DNA of 64,000 bases from Sinorhizobium numidicum (GCF_029892045.1 NZ_CP120368.1:1238001-1302000); one strand, 5' to 3'. Positions 37,775-50,074 are shown, counted from the stretch's first letter. A program made the numbers and translations. Notes: generated by a model not told the origin, from the letters alone.

Positions 37775-38968
37775 CTAGTCGTTCGCCGTCACCTTTACGC
37801 CGAGGACCGAAGGTATGGTATTCGGCGCCCCCATGGCCGCGCCCATGATCATAGGAAACGGCACGGGCTTTTCGGGCTGCGCGGTGATCGTCAGGCTCTT
37901 CGGCCCGTCGAGATAGGTATTGATCGCCGCCGATACCTGGTTCTGCAGTTCCGGCACGTTGAGCTGTGCCATCATGATCGGTACAAGCGCTTTCAGCGAC
38001 TGCGCCAGCTGATCGCCGGTGACGCCCTGCTGGCTACCGGCATAGTCGAGCGCCTTTTTCGTGATCGAAGCGTCGTCGAAGCGGATCGAGGCGCTGTTGA
38101 AGGTGAGCTGCTGCATGAGGCCCAGCATTGAGAGCTGAAAGGCCTGGTTGGCCTCCGCCTTGTTCGGGTTGGCCTCGATGGCCTTTGTGGCCTCCTGCAG
38201 CGATTTCATGAACTGGAGCGTGTAGCCGGAGAAATCCATGGCGATGTTCAGCCGGCCGACATTCTTGAAGTCGAGAGCATATTTCTCAAGCGCGAGGTTG
38301 CCGCTCTCGAGTTCCCAACTGCCGTTCATCGTAACTTCGCCGTCGAGCTTCGTCAGGCCAAGCTTTTCGATCGCCTCCTTAGCCTTTGCATCCTCCACGT
38401 CCGAAAGGTCCGCTTTCAAGCCGGCGAGCGTTGCGTCAAAATCGAAGCCTGCATCATTTTCCTGCCGCGTCAGATTGGCTTCCGTGCTTTCCGCCGTGAA
38501 CACGTCCTTGCCCTTGACGTTCACCGAGATCGGCCCGGTTCCGGCCGTTTCGTAGAGCAGAAGGTCGTTGATCGTGGCGCCGGCCGGATTGCCGGGAATA
38601 GAGAGGCCGCCGATCGATATATCCTTGGCCGACAAACTTGTTCCGTCCTGGCTGACATTGACGTCCGGGAACGAGACGGTCTCGGCATAATAACCGCCGC
38701 CATCGCTTTCCTCCACGCCTTCGAAAGTCACTTCGCCGATGTCGATCTTTTCTCCGCCTTTCCCTGACACTTGCAACTTGACGCCCGTCACGGTCACCAC
38801 ATCGCCGTCCGCGTCCGCCTTGTCGAAGAGCAGAGAGGAGCCGTTTGCGGACATCGCTGCGTTGAGCTTCTTCATCATGTCCGCGCCGTCCAGAGCGAAG
38901 GCTGGGCCGGTAAGTGTGAGGAGGGCCGCACTGGCCATCATCAGGCGGATCTTGCATGTATGCTTCAT
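37775..38968 (-). CDS. Conserved exported protein of unknown function
   Basis: The 397-residue precursor has a signal peptide (MKHTCKIRLMMASAALLTLT, cleavage after AFA). The mature part is rich in beta strands and T/S/G/D residues, with alternating hydrophobic patterns (VTVTGVKLQVSG, GEVTFEGVEE, VSFPDVNVSQDG) suggesting repeated strand units, and a helical middle (about 180-290). It resembles unnamed rhizobial periplasmic proteins that I know only as conserved hypotheticals. No lipobox or membrane anchor is present. Its own terminator lies downstream; the next gene, parC, is divergent. Confidence 0.8.
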   Translation of the reverse strand: MKHTCKIRLMMASAALLTLTGPAFALDGADMMKKLNAAMSANGSSLLFDKADADGDVVTVTGVKLQVSGKGGEKIDIGEVTFEGVEESDGGGYYAETVSFPDVNVSQDGTSLSAKDISIGGLSIPGNPAGATINDLLLYETAGTGPISVNVKGKDVFTAESTEANLTRQENDAGFDFDATLAGLKADLSDVEDAKAKEAIEKLGLTKLDGEVTMNGSWELESGNLALEKYALDFKNVGRLNIAMDFSGYTLQFMKSLQEATKAIEANPNKAEANQAFQLSMLGLMQQLTFNSASIRFDDASITKKALDYAGSQQGVTGDQLAQSLKALVPIMMAQLNVPELQNQVSAAINTYLDGPKSLTITAQPEKPVPFPMIMGAAMGAPNTIPSVLGVKVTAND

Positions 38969-41659
<2,691 letters not shown>

Positions 41660-41711
41660 TTTCCGAGACTCGGCGCTTGCGAGCCTGAACCGTTCGTGGA
41701 TCAATGTCCGT

Positions 41712-41812
41712 CCGCGGCGCTGCGCGTTTTCCGGACGCGCAATGTCGCCGTAACTCTTTGATCTACTGCATAATTCCATAAATTGGCCTCGATTTGAGGA
41801 ATTATTCGGTAG
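41712..41812. repeat. Dispersed two-hairpin intergenic repeat, copy 2 (diverged)
   Basis: The same layout as the copy at 35385: CGCGGCGC, GCGCGTTTTCCGGACGCGC hairpin, CGCCGTAACTCTTTGAT-CTACTGCAT, then a weaker AAATTGGCCTCGATTT hairpin and a TTCGGTAG end. Several arms have lost pairing. The right end touches the AGAGAGGA ribosome-binding site of the ArsR-type gene. Confidence 0.75.
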
Positions 41813-41825
41813 AGAGAGGAACGCG

Positions 41826-42155
41826 ATGACCTTGGCTCTAGACGATACATTGCTGGCGCTTGCGGATCCAACGCGCCGCCGCATATTCGAAGTCCTGTTT
41901 GCCGGTGAGACACCCGCCGCGGAGATTGCCGCAGCCGTCGGTATTCAGCGGGACGTCCTTTCCAAGCACATGGCTATTCTGGAAACTGCGGGACTGATCA
42001 CCCGGCGGCGGCAGGACGACGGCGAACTGATCTCGGCCAATCCCGCGCCGCTTGAGATTGCGGCGGAGTGGATCAACACCAACCGGGAACTCTGGGCGAT
42101 GCGTTCGCAGATGCCGGAGCTTTCGCAGGATGGCGGACCGGGCGGCCAGCAATAA
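41826..42155 (+). CDS. ArsR/SmtB-fold transcriptional regulator
   Basis: The 109-residue protein has a winged-helix domain with the ArsR-type N-terminus LLALADPTRRRIFEVLFAGE and recognition helix region QRDVLSKHMAILETAGLITRRR. It has no cysteine at all, so the common metal site CVC is absent and it probably responds to something other than a soft metal, or works by protein contact. AGAGAGAGGA before ATG 41826 gives a strong start. The neighbouring DMT transporter gene is convergent, 18 bases away. Confidence 0.85.
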   Translation: MTLALDDTLLALADPTRRRIFEVLFAGETPAAEIAAAVGIQRDVLSKHMAILETAGLITRRRQDDGELISANPAPLEIAAEWINTNRELWAMRSQMPELSQDGGPGGQQ

Positions 42156-42173
42156 TCTGCCGATGCAGCCTGC

Positions 42174-43085
42174 TCATCCGGTAAACGGCAGTTCGGCGCA
42201 CGGAACCTGCGTCTTTGCAGCCTTGCTGCGCATCTGCCAGAGCGAATGACCGATCAAGGCGAAGATCAGGATGGCGCCGCCGAGGAGCGTCTGACCCGTC
42301 GGCGTTTCGGAAAAGACGATCCATACCCAGATCGGCGCGAGGATCGTCTCGAGCAGATAGAACATGCCGACTTCCGGCGCGGAAAGATATCGTGGCCCCG
42401 TCGCCAGGCAAAAGAAGGCGAGGGGTATCATCACCAGACCGTTGAAGAGAATGTAACCGGGTTCGGCAATGGCGATGCCGCCCGACGGTATCAGCATGAA
42501 CGCGGCGATGGCAGGGAAGATTGCCGTCGCGAGCGGCACCAGCGCCATGTCCCGGCCGCTCGCGCGGCTGATCGTTATGGCGCTCGCAAGCAGGAAGGCC
42601 GAGCAGGCGGCCATGGCGTCGCCGAAGACGTGTCCGCTCTCGAGCCCGTCCTGCACGATCACGCCGACGCCCAAAACCATGATCGCCATCGTGAGCAGGG
42701 TGGCATTGGAAGGACGCTCCCTAAGGAAGATCCAGGAAAGCATCGCCGCGAACATCGACGTAAACGCAAGGACGAAGACGACGTTCGCCGTCGATGTATT
42801 GAACACGGCAAGCAGGAAGGTAAACGAATTGATGCCGTAGAACAGGCCGGCGATCAGGCCTGCCTTGCCGGGGATCAGCGCGACACGGCGGCCGAGTATT
42901 CTATTGATCACCAGCCAGGCAGCGAGTGCGATGAGGAAGGTCGAGAGGCTGCGGACTGCGAGTATCGACCACACTTCACCGTTTGCCGAACGGATCAGCG
43001 GAATGTCGAAGGAGAGGGCAAGGCCGCCGAGGCCGGTGATGGCAAGACCGCGCCGATGTCGGGCGGCGTCAGGGGAGAGGCTCAA
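42174..43085 (-). CDS. EamA/DMT superfamily transporter
   Basis: A 303-residue inner-membrane protein with ten predicted helices in two EamA repeats, the second including LLETILAPIWVWIVFSETPTGQTLLGGAILIFALIG, the typical C-terminal DMT signature. Members export metabolites, amino acids or drugs; the substrate here is unknown. It lies three bases downstream of bpt on the same strand, so it is probably expressed from the bpt promoter. Confidence 0.88.
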   Translation of the reverse strand: MSLSPDAARHRRGLAITGLGGLALSFDIPLIRSANGEVWSILAVRSLSTFLIALAAWLVINRILGRRVALIPGKAGLIAGLFYGINSFTFLLAVFNTSTANVVFVLAFTSMFAAMLSWIFLRERPSNATLLTMAIMVLGVGVIVQDGLESGHVFGDAMAACSAFLLASAITISRASGRDMALVPLATAIFPAIAAFMLIPSGGIAIAEPGYILFNGLVMIPLAFFCLATGPRYLSAPEVGMFYLLETILAPIWVWIVFSETPTGQTLLGGAILIFALIGHSLWQMRSKAAKTQVPCAELPFTG

Positions 43086-43088
43086 TTT

Positions 43089-43874
43089 TCAATCCGTGGT
43101 AGTCGCCGTTTCGGTGGATGGGTCCGGCCCAACATAGCGCTCCCAACCGCGTGCCATAAGGTGCTCCTGCGGCAAAAACTTTGTCTTATACCCCATTTTT
43201 CGCGATCCCTTGACCCAATAGCCAAGATAGACATGGGGCAGGCCGCGCTCCTTCGCCCGGCGGATGTGGTCGAGAATCATGAAGGTGCCGAGCGACCGCT
43301 CCGCCAAAGCGGGGTCGAAGAACGAGTAGACCATCGATAGGCCATCGCCCATGCGGTCGGTCAGCGCCGTTGCGATCAACGGGCCTCTCGCTTTCTCGTT
43401 GATGCCGTCGCCCTCGACCCGCAAGCGATATTCGATGATCTTCGTGTGCACATGGGTATCCTCGACCATCATCGCATAGTCGAGCACCGACATGTCGGAC
43501 ATACCGCCCTTCTGATGGCGGCGATCCAGGTAGCGCCGGAAGAGGTTGTACTGTTCGCTCGATGGTTCGGCGGGATATTCGGCGGAGATCACGTCGCGGT
43601 TGGCCGCGAGCACGCGGCGCATCGAGCGCGTCGGCGAGAATTCGTTGGCGAGGATGCGCACGGAAACGCAGGCCCGACAGGTTTCACAGGCGGGCCGATA
43701 GGCGATGTTTTGCGAGCGGCGGAAGCCGCCCTGCGTCAGGAGGTCGTTGAGCTCGGGTGCGCGCTCGCCCACCATGTGGGTAAAGACCTTCCGTTCCATC
43801 TCGTTCGGCAGATATGGGCAGGCTGCCGGCGCAGTCAGGTAGAACTGTGGAGACGGTGTGGTCTGGGTATTCAT
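43089..43874 (-). CDS. bpt: Aspartate/glutamate leucyltransferase (bacterial protein transferase)
   Basis: The 261-residue Bpt enzyme attaches leucine to N-terminal Asp or Glu of proteins, feeding them to the ClpS-ClpAP N-end rule. The typical cysteines are in AACPYLPNE and [11 protein letters not shown], in which a metal or iron-sulfur site has been proposed for the ATE family; further signatures are [23 protein letters not shown] and [15 protein letters not shown]. Length is normal. It is followed closely by the DMT transporter gene. Confidence 0.94.
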   Translation of the reverse strand: MNTQTTPSPQFYLTAPAACPYLPNEMERKVFTHMVGERAPELNDLLTQGGFRRSQNIAYRPACETCRACVSVRILANEFSPTRSMRRVLAANRDVISAEYPAEPSSEQYNLFRRYLDRRHQKGGMSDMSVLDYAMMVEDTHVHTKIIEYRLRVEGDGINEKARGPLIATALTDRMGDGLSMVYSFFDPALAERSLGTFMILDHIRRAKERGLPHVYLGYWVKGSRKMGYKTKFLPQEHLMARGWERYVGPDPSTETATTTD

Positions 43875-43952
43875 CGAGCGTGGGGGCCACTCTTTGCGTG
43901 GTTACTCATCATAATAGCATGGCCGAAGAATGAAAAACGTCAACACACTCGT

Positions 43953-44020
43953 TCAGAGCGGGACGAGGAAATGCAAGTGTTTTCCGCCTGCATCCGGCAT
44001 CTCGATCTTAGAGCCGATCA
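43953..44020. repeat. RIME-like rhizobial palindromic repeat
   Basis: GAGCGGGACGAGGAAATGC, a TTTTCCGCC centre and GCATCCGGCATCTC form the usual arms-and-core order, flanked by CGATCTTAGAGCCGATCA. It fills much of the 172-base gap between the RDD protein gene and bpt. Confidence 0.7.
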
Positions 44021-44046
44021 TTCCGCACGGAAACGGCGCCGCGGCC

Positions 44047-44511
44047 TCAGTACATATCACGCCGAACGGTGACCGTGCCGATCAGAAGGTCGTGTAATAG
44101 CCGGCCTCGATCGGTGAAGAGGCCGATCAGCAGGATAAGCGGCGTCAACAGTGCGTTGCCGATCCAGAAGATTGCCAGATGAACGACCGCCGTCAGAAAA
44201 TCCATCGGTCGACCGTCGGTGCGCGCTATCGCCACGCCCATGATTCTCATTCCCGGTGAGGCCTGCTCCCTACCGCCGACAGTCAGCCCGAAATAGAGCA
44301 TCGCCACCAGTGCGAAAAGGACGGGATAGAGGAGGAAACCGAGGCCAAGCGTCAGAATACCCAGAAAGAAGACGACGACTGCCGCCGGGATCCAGAGCAG
44401 CGCGATGATCAGATAGTCGATGATGAAGGCAAACACCCGGCGCGATAGCACACCTTGGTAAGCTCGCCAGTCCTGGCTTGGAAGTCGGAGTTCTTCATCG
44501 TGCATGCTCAT
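44047..44511 (-). CDS. RDD family membrane protein
   Basis: A 154-residue inner-membrane protein with about three helices. The RDD domain is seen from VLSRRVFAFIIDYLIIALLW, with the arginine and two aspartates (R-D-D) that name the family, to LLIGLFTDRGRLLHDLLIGTVTV. Family members are small transporters or unknown. The closest upstream gene on this strand is hemB (89 bases away). Confidence 0.85.
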   Translation of the reverse strand: MSMHDEELRLPSQDWRAYQGVLSRRVFAFIIDYLIIALLWIPAAVVVFFLGILTLGLGFLLYPVLFALVAMLYFGLTVGGREQASPGMRIMGVAIARTDGRPMDFLTAVVHLAIFWIGNALLTPLILLIGLFTDRGRLLHDLLIGTVTVRRDMY

Positions 44512-44599
44512 GCGCGTGCCTCATACTGTTGTCGGTGAGATATGGGGAGCGAATTCGGCAAAACAATGCGCCGGCCGCAGGCGGTCCTGCCCGCGGATT

Positions 44600-45613
44600 T
44601 CACCGTTTCGCCAGGATTCGCGCCACTTCCACCGCGAAATAGCTCAGGATCCCGTCGCATCCCGCCCGTTTGAAGGCGAGCAGCGTCTCGAGCATCACCC
44701 GCTCGCCGTCGATCCAGCCATTGGCGGCAGCGGCCTTGACCTGGGCGTATTCGCCTGAAACCTGATAGGCGAAAACCGGCAGGCCGAAGGCTTCTTTCAT
44801 TCGCCAGCAGATGTCGAGATAGGGAAGGCCGGGCTTCACCATCAGCATGTCGGCGCCTTCCTCGACGTCGAGTGCGGCATCGCGGATTGCCTCGGTGCCG
44901 TTGGCCGGGTCGATGTAATAGGTCTTCTTGTCACCCTTGAGCAGACCGCCGGTGCCGATCGCCTCACGATAGGGGCCGTAGAAGGCGGATGCGAATTTCG
45001 TCGCATAGGACATGATGCCGACATTCTGGTGGCCGGCGGCGTCAAGCGCCTCCCGGATCGCGCCGATCCGTCCGTCCATCATTTCGGAGGGGGCGATGAT
45101 GTCGGATCCGGCATCCGCTTGCGTCACTGCGGCCCTGGCGACCACCTCCACCGTCTCGTCGTTGACGATCTCGCCGTCGCGCAGGATGCCGTCATGGCCG
45201 TGGCTCGTGAACGGATCGAGGGCGACGTCGGTAATGACGCCGATATTCGGAACGGCCTTTTTGATCGCGCGCGTCGCCTGATTGATCAAATTGTCGGCGG
45301 CCAGGCTGTTCGACCCGGTCTCGTCGCGAAGCGTCATCTCGATGTTGGGAAAGGTGGCGATCGCCGGAATGCCGAGATCGGCCGCCTCTTTGACCACTTC
45401 GACCGCCTTGTCGATGCTCATGCGGTTGACACCGGGCATCGCGTCGATCGGCTGGACGACGCCGCTGCCGGGCACGATGAAGATCGGCCAGATCAAGTCG
45501 TCGACCGTCAGCCGGTTCTCCTGCACCAGCCGCCGCGTCCAGTCTGCCTTGCGGTTGCGGCGCATGCGGCGGTGGCCCGTGATCCTGTCCACAAGATTTG
45601 TCCTATCGCTCAT
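44600..45613 (-). CDS. hemB: Porphobilinogen synthase (delta-aminolevulinic acid dehydratase)
   Basis: The 337-residue HemB condenses two 5-aminolevulinate molecules to porphobilinogen in heme synthesis. Schiff-base lysines are in SYATKFASAFYGP and DMLMVKPGLPYLD. The metal-site segment reads DVALDPFTSHGHDG, the aspartate-containing Mg-type site, not the cysteine cluster of zinc-dependent enzymes, consistent with Bradyrhizobium-like HemB. AAGGATGCGGCGCG precedes the ATG. The divergent neighbour encodes a DUF6163 membrane protein. Confidence 0.97.
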   Translation of the reverse strand: MSDRTNLVDRITGHRRMRRNRKADWTRRLVQENRLTVDDLIWPIFIVPGSGVVQPIDAMPGVNRMSIDKAVEVVKEAADLGIPAIATFPNIEMTLRDETGSNSLAADNLINQATRAIKKAVPNIGVITDVALDPFTSHGHDGILRDGEIVNDETVEVVARAAVTQADAGSDIIAPSEMMDGRIGAIREALDAAGHQNVGIMSYATKFASAFYGPYREAIGTGGLLKGDKKTYYIDPANGTEAIRDAALDVEEGADMLMVKPGLPYLDICWRMKEAFGLPVFAYQVSGEYAQVKAAAANGWIDGERVMLETLLAFKRAGCDGILSYFAVEVARILAKR

Positions 45614-45782
45614 CGCGCCGCATCCTTCTTTTCATATGTCCTTCAGAAGGCGGTTTATCACGTGCCTCCGCGGGTTGAAAACTGCGTTGCTTGCCGCCAG
45701 CCTGCGGCATTTCTTCCCCGCGCGAGTATGCTCCCTTGAGTGTACCCGTCCTTCGTGCTGGTGGATCGCCGGTGCTCAGCCT

Positions 45783-46232
45783 ATGTTGCCACCCATGCTT
45801 CACGATTCTGCTCATGTGCCGAAACCATCGCTGACCGAGGTCCTCTTCGGCTGGTTCCTTCGCTTGGTCTCCGCATCCTGTTTCTGGTTCGCGCTCGGTT
45901 ATTGGGCCATGTTGATCGGCTTTTCCCACGGCGGCGCTGGCCGTTTCGACCTCCTGCCGCCAGAGTGGCGCGCCGCTGCGACGGCGCTTGCGGTCGTCTA
46001 TCCGGTCGCTGCGATCGGATTGTGGCTTCTGGTCTCCTGGGGGCCGGTCGTCTGGGTCGTCGCCGCCGGGATCGAGGTCGCCATGTACGAGTTTTATCCC
46101 GCCATCATCGGCTCTAGGCCGCTGCTCTTGGTGTTGCACGGAGCCGTCGCCATCACCTTCGTGCTCTTCCGCGCGGCGCTTTTCTATCAACGGCTACGCC
46201 AGGCGCGGAAGGTAAGGGTTGATTCACCCTGA
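45783..46232 (+). CDS. DUF6163-type small membrane protein
   Basis: The 149-residue protein has four predicted membrane helices (segments around FWFALGYWAMLIGF, AATALAVVYPVAAIGLWLLV, VVWVVAAGIEVAMY and LLLVLHGAVAITFVLF) and short cytoplasmic ends. It resembles a rhizobial family with no known function (DUF6163 from memory). It lies directly upstream of ldtR in the same direction, so it may share the envelope-stress context of the ldtR-ldtP pair. Two in-frame ATGs, 45783 and 45795, are possible; neither has a clear ribosome-binding site. A longer frame back to 45282 overlaps hemB and is rejected. Confidence 0.7.
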   Translation: MLPPMLHDSAHVPKPSLTEVLFGWFLRLVSASCFWFALGYWAMLIGFSHGGAGRFDLLPPEWRAAATALAVVYPVAAIGLWLLVSWGPVVWVVAAGIEVAMYEFYPAIIGSRPLLLVLHGAVAITFVLFRAALFYQRLRQARKVRVDSP

Positions 46233-46287
46233 GACAGACTCGGTGGATGGTAAGTTCATGTTAAGGCTGCGGTTTAAGTAGAATTTT

Positions 46288-46295
46288 ATACGTAT
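46288..46295. promoter_or_regulatory. Palindrome ATACGTAT upstream of ldtR, possible operator
   Basis: A perfect eight-base palindrome with a further matched AT pair on both sides lies 68 bases before the ldtR start, in an AT-rich stretch (GTAGAATTTTATACGTATTCG). MarR-family proteins bind such palindromes and often regulate their own gene. Confidence 0.35.
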
Positions 46296-46362
46296 TCGAT
46301 AGTGTCTCACTCAAGGCGGGAAGACAAACAGACACCGCCAAACAAAACAGTGAGGCAACCAA

Positions 46363-46875
46363 ATGAACACGAAAATGAAGCCGCAGGCAGTTGCGCCCCG
46401 AGACCCGCAGGAAGAAACGATCCGTGGTCTCTACATGGAATCCCTTCACCTCGTCGAGCGTCTGCATCGCCGTCTGCTCGACGTCATCAAGGATGAGTTC
46501 GACCGTCAAGGCCGCAGCGACGTCAATGCCGTCCAGGCACTGCTGCTCTTCAACATCGGCAACTCGGAACTTACCGCCGGCGAACTTCGCTCCCGCGGTT
46601 ACTATCTGGGCTCGAACGTTTCCTATAACGTCAAGAAACTCGTCGATCTCGGGCTCATCAACCACCAGCGCTCCCGCATCGATCGCCGCTCGGTTCGCAT
46701 CAGCCTGACGGAAGAAGGGCAGGAGATCGCCGAGACCGTCGCCAAGCTTTACGAGCGCCACATCGGCTCGATCCAGAAGGTCGGCGGGATCGGCTCCGAC
46801 GAATTCACGCAGATGAACAAGCTCCTGCAGCGCCTCGACCGCTTCTGGAACGATCAGATCCTCTATCGCCTCTGA
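46363..46875 (+). CDS. ldtR: MarR family regulator LdtR
   Basis: The 170-residue winged-helix protein matches LdtR, known from Liberibacter and Sinorhizobium as the regulator of the L,D-transpeptidase gene ldtP and osmotic stress tolerance. The DNA-binding region includes LTAGELRSRGYYLGSNVSYNVKKLVDLG and the wing RSRIDRRSVRISLTEEG. GAGG is eight bases upstream of the ATG. ldtP follows after 374 bases, in the same direction, as in related genomes. Confidence 0.9.
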   Translation: MNTKMKPQAVAPRDPQEETIRGLYMESLHLVERLHRRLLDVIKDEFDRQGRSDVNAVQALLLFNIGNSELTAGELRSRGYYLGSNVSYNVKKLVDLGLINHQRSRIDRRSVRISLTEEGQEIAETVAKLYERHIGSIQKVGGIGSDEFTQMNKLLQRLDRFWNDQILYRL

Positions 46876-47249
46876 TCGAGGCCGTACATCTACCTCTGGT
46901 TTCAAGGGTCGGCTGCAATCCCTGCGTGTCCGGCCTTTGCCGTCTTCGCTCGACGCGGTTGTTGCCGAAAATCCGCGGACGAGACTGGGCATTGCCGCGC
47001 TGCGGGTCCGCCGGCTCTCCCGAGACACGAATTGGCCATATTGCTATGACAGCGACGCTTGGATCGGCAGGTGTGTTCTTGCGCTTGTGAGGTGATTCGT
47101 TTGGTCCTCCCATCTGCCGGCAATTGGCTCTCGCTCGCAGGATCGTGAAAGCAATGTGAGAGGCGGGTGGCACGCGGGTTTACGTTTGTTAACCACGTTC
47201 GTGCTAGGGCTCGGGCAGCGCGTTTCGGCGCATTGAAATGGTAGGGACT
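46876..47249. other. 374-base intergenic region upstream of ldtP
   Basis: No open reading frame with coding character is present. TTAACCAC at 47189-47196 resembles a CtrA half-site (TTAACCAT with one mismatch), 54 bases before the ldtP start. The promoter and LdtR site of ldtP must lie here, but I could not pick a clear palindrome. Confidence 0.4.
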
Positions 47250-48581
47250 ATGTCGAAGAAGAACGGAATGGATGCTTTCTCGCGCCGTGGATTTCTGCGC
47301 TCGGCTGCAACCCTCGGTGCCGCAGCGTGGGCAGGCGCCGCCAGTGCTCAGGATGCACTGAACGAGATCATCAATTCGCCGCGCCGCGGCTCCTGGGACG
47401 ATCAGTTCGATGCCAAGGCGTCGCGGACGGCAACGGCGGTCCTTTCGAATACGCCGGTCTTCGGTCCCCAAACGATCGGCCATGTACAACAGGCGATCTT
47501 CGACTACCAGCAGATCGTTGCTTCCGGCGGCTGGCCGACGGTCACGCCTCCGAGCACCGTGAGGCTGGAACTCGGCGTCAACGATCCTGCCGTCCAGCAA
47601 TTGCGTCAGCGCCTGATGGTCTCCGGCGACTTGCCGCGGTCCGCCGGAATTTCCTCTGCGTTCGATTCCTATGTAGACGGCGCGGTCAAGCGCTTCCAGG
47701 CCCGCCACGGCCTCCCGTCGGACGGCGTGATCGGCGAATATACGTTGAAGGCTCTGAACGTCGACGCCACGACCCGGCTTGCGCAGCTTGAAACCAACCT
47801 GGTGCGCCTTCAGTCGATGTCCGGCGATCTCGGCCGGCGCTACGTGATGGTCAACATTCCTGCCGCCTATATCGAGGCGGTGGAAAATGGCCGCGTCGTG
47901 CTGCGACACACCGCCATCGTCGGCAAGATCGACCGGCAGTCGCCGATCCTCAATTCGAAAATCTACGAGGTCATTCTCAATCCTTACTGGACCGCACCGC
48001 GCTCGATCATCCAGAAGGACATCATGCCGCTGATGCGGAAGGATCCGACCTATCTCGAACGCAACGCAATCCGTCTCTTCGACGGCGGCGGCAACGAAGT
48101 GTCACCGGAGACGGTGGACTGGAACGCCGAAAAGGCCCCGAACCTGATGTTCCGCCAGGACCCCGGCAAGATTAACGCGATGTCCTCGACAAAGATCAAT
48201 TTCCATAACGAGCATCAGGTCTATATGCACGACACACCCCAGCAGGGCCTGTTCAACAAGCTGATGCGTTTCGAATCGTCCGGCTGTGTGCGCGTGCAGA
48301 ACGTTCGTGATCTCTCCACCTGGCTGCTCAAGGAAACACCGGGCTGGTCGCGCCAGCAGATAGAGGGGACGATCAAGGCGGGCGTCAATACGCCCATCAA
48401 GCTTGCCGAAGAGGTTCCGGTCTATTTCACCTACATCACGGCCTGGTCGGCAAAGGACCGCGTCGTCCAGTTCCGCGACGACATCTATCAGCGCGACGGC
48501 GCGGCGGAACTCGCGCTGCAGACGACCACGGGGATAGAGCAATCGTCTGGCCCCATCGACGCGGACGCCTTGCCGCAATAA
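47250..48581 (+). CDS. ldtP: L,D-transpeptidase LdtP
   Basis: The 443-residue exported enzyme has a Tat-like signal (SRRGFLRSAATLGAAAWAG, cleavage near ASAQ), a peptidoglycan-binding helical domain (VQQLRQRLMVSGD ... VKRFQARHGLPSDGVIGEYTLKALN) and a YkuD catalytic domain. The catalytic His327 and Cys346 are in YMHDTPQQ and SSGCVRVQN. It crosslinks peptidoglycan 3-3 or anchors proteins to the wall. ATG 47250 has TAGGGAC before it; ATG 47238 in frame is less well placed. It is regulated by LdtR in relatives. Confidence 0.93.
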   Translation: MSKKNGMDAFSRRGFLRSAATLGAAAWAGAASAQDALNEIINSPRRGSWDDQFDAKASRTATAVLSNTPVFGPQTIGHVQQAIFDYQQIVASGGWPTVTPPSTVRLELGVNDPAVQQLRQRLMVSGDLPRSAGISSAFDSYVDGAVKRFQARHGLPSDGVIGEYTLKALNVDATTRLAQLETNLVRLQSMSGDLGRRYVMVNIPAAYIEAVENGRVVLRHTAIVGKIDRQSPILNSKIYEVILNPYWTAPRSIIQKDIMPLMRKDPTYLERNAIRLFDGGGNEVSPETVDWNAEKAPNLMFRQDPGKINAMSSTKINFHNEHQVYMHDTPQQGLFNKLMRFESSGCVRVQNVRDLSTWLLKETPGWSRQQIEGTIKAGVNTPIKLAEEVPVYFTYITAWSAKDRVVQFRDDIYQRDGAAELALQTTTGIEQSSGPIDADALPQ

Positions 48582-48604
48582 GCAAACTGCTGCGTTTATC
48601 GATG

Positions 48605-48636
48605 AAGGCCGCGCATTCCATGGATGCGCGGCCTTT
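48605..48636 (+). terminator. Strong rho-independent terminator of ldtP
   Basis: AAGGCCGCGCAT and ATGCGCGGCCTTT pair perfectly around TCCATGG. It lies 24 bases after the ldtP stop and isolates it from glyA. Confidence 0.9.
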
Positions 48637-48765
48637 CGCATGATGGCACGGCTGCGATATCTGGGCGCGGCGGATGGTGGAAATGGCGCAAACCGCACAG
48701 CGGATATTGCTCTCCGCGTGCGAGGAAGCTAAAGAACAGCCACCCTTGAGAGGAGCCTCGACCCG

Positions 48766-50061
48766 ATGCTTGCACAGAACAACGACGCCTTCTTCACCCG
48801 CTCTCTCGCCGACAGCGATCCCGACATCTTCGGTGCGATCGAAAAGGAGCTGGGTCGCCAGCGCCATGAAATCGAGCTGATTGCCTCCGAGAACATCGTT
48901 TCTCGCGCCGTTCTCGAGGCCCAGGGCTCGATCATGACGAACAAATATGCTGAGGGCTATCCGGGCAAGCGCTATTACGGCGGCTGCCAGTTCGTCGACA
49001 TCGCCGAAGAACTGGCGATCGAACGCGCCAAGAAGCTCTTCGGCGTCAGTTTCGCCAACGTTCAGCCGAACTCGGGTTCGCAGATGAATCAGGCGGTGTT
49101 CCTGGCGCTCTTGCAGCCGGGCGATACTTTCATGGGTCTCGATCTGAATTCCGGCGGCCACCTGACCCATGGCTCCCCTGTGAACATGTCCGGCAAGTGG
49201 TTCAACGTCGTTTCCTATGGTGTTCGCGAGGACGATCACCTGCTCGACATGGACGATGTTGCTGAAAAGGCGCGCAAGCATAAGCCGAAGCTGATCATTG
49301 CCGGCGGCACGGCCTATTCGCGCATCTGGGACTGGAAGCGCTTCCGCGAGATCGCCGACGAAGTCGGCGCCTGGCTGATGGTCGACATGGCCCATATTGC
49401 CGGCCTTGTCGCCGGTGGCCAGCATCCGTCGCCGTTCCCGCATTGCCATGTGGCGACGACGACCACCCATAAATCCCTGCGCGGTCCGCGCGGCGGCATG
49501 ATCCTCACCAATGACGAGGATATTGCCAAAAAGATCAACTCGGCGGTGTTTCCCGGTCTGCAGGGCGGGCCGCTGATGCATGTGATCGCCGCCAAGGCGG
49601 TTGCCTTCGGCGAAGCGCTGCAGCCCTCCTTCAAGGAATACGCGGCTCAGATAGTCAAGAACGCCCGCGCGCTCGCGGAAACTTTGAAGGCCAACGGTCT
49701 CGACATCGTTTCGGGCGGGACCGACAACCACCTGATGCTGGTCGATCTGCGTAAGAAGAATGCGACCGGCAAGCGGGCCGAGGCGGCTCTTGGCCGCGCT
49801 TACGTCACCTGCAACAAGAACGGCATCCCTTTCGATCCCGAAAAGCCCTTCGTCACCTCGGGTGTCCGTCTCGGCGCGCCGGCCGGCACGACCCGGGGCT
49901 TCAAGGAAGCTGAGTTCAAGGAGATCGGCGAATTGATCGTCGAGGTGCTTGACGGCCTCAAGGTTGCCAATTCCGACGACGGCAATGCCGCCGTTGAAGC
50001 CGGTGTTCGCGACAAGGTGATCAAGCTCACCGAGCGTTTCCCGATGTACGGCTACATGTGA
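48766..50061 (+). CDS. glyA: Serine hydroxymethyltransferase
   Basis: The 431-residue PLP enzyme converts serine plus THF to glycine and methylene-THF, a main source of one-carbon units for purine and thymidylate synthesis. The N-terminus includes [18 protein letters not shown]; the PLP lysine is in [16 protein letters not shown]. The start [18 protein letters not shown] is canonical, with GAGAGGAGCCTC upstream. nrdR begins 13 bases downstream, so glyA heads a glyA-nrdR-ribD-ribE unit. Confidence 0.98.
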   Translation: MLAQNNDAFFTRSLADSDPDIFGAIEKELGRQRHEIELIASENIVSRAVLEAQGSIMTNKYAEGYPGKRYYGGCQFVDIAEELAIERAKKLFGVSFANVQPNSGSQMNQAVFLALLQPGDTFMGLDLNSGGHLTHGSPVNMSGKWFNVVSYGVREDDHLLDMDDVAEKARKHKPKLIIAGGTAYSRIWDWKRFREIADEVGAWLMVDMAHIAGLVAGGQHPSPFPHCHVATTTTHKSLRGPRGGMILTNDEDIAKKINSAVFPGLQGGPLMHVIAAKAVAFGEALQPSFKEYAAQIVKNARALAETLKANGLDIVSGGTDNHLMLVDLRKKNATGKRAEAALGRAYVTCNKNGIPFDPEKPFVTSGVRLGAPAGTTRGFKEAEFKEIGELIVEVLDGLKVANSDDGNAAVEAGVRDKVIKLTERFPMYGYM

Positions 50062-50074
50062 TCGGACGGGCCGT

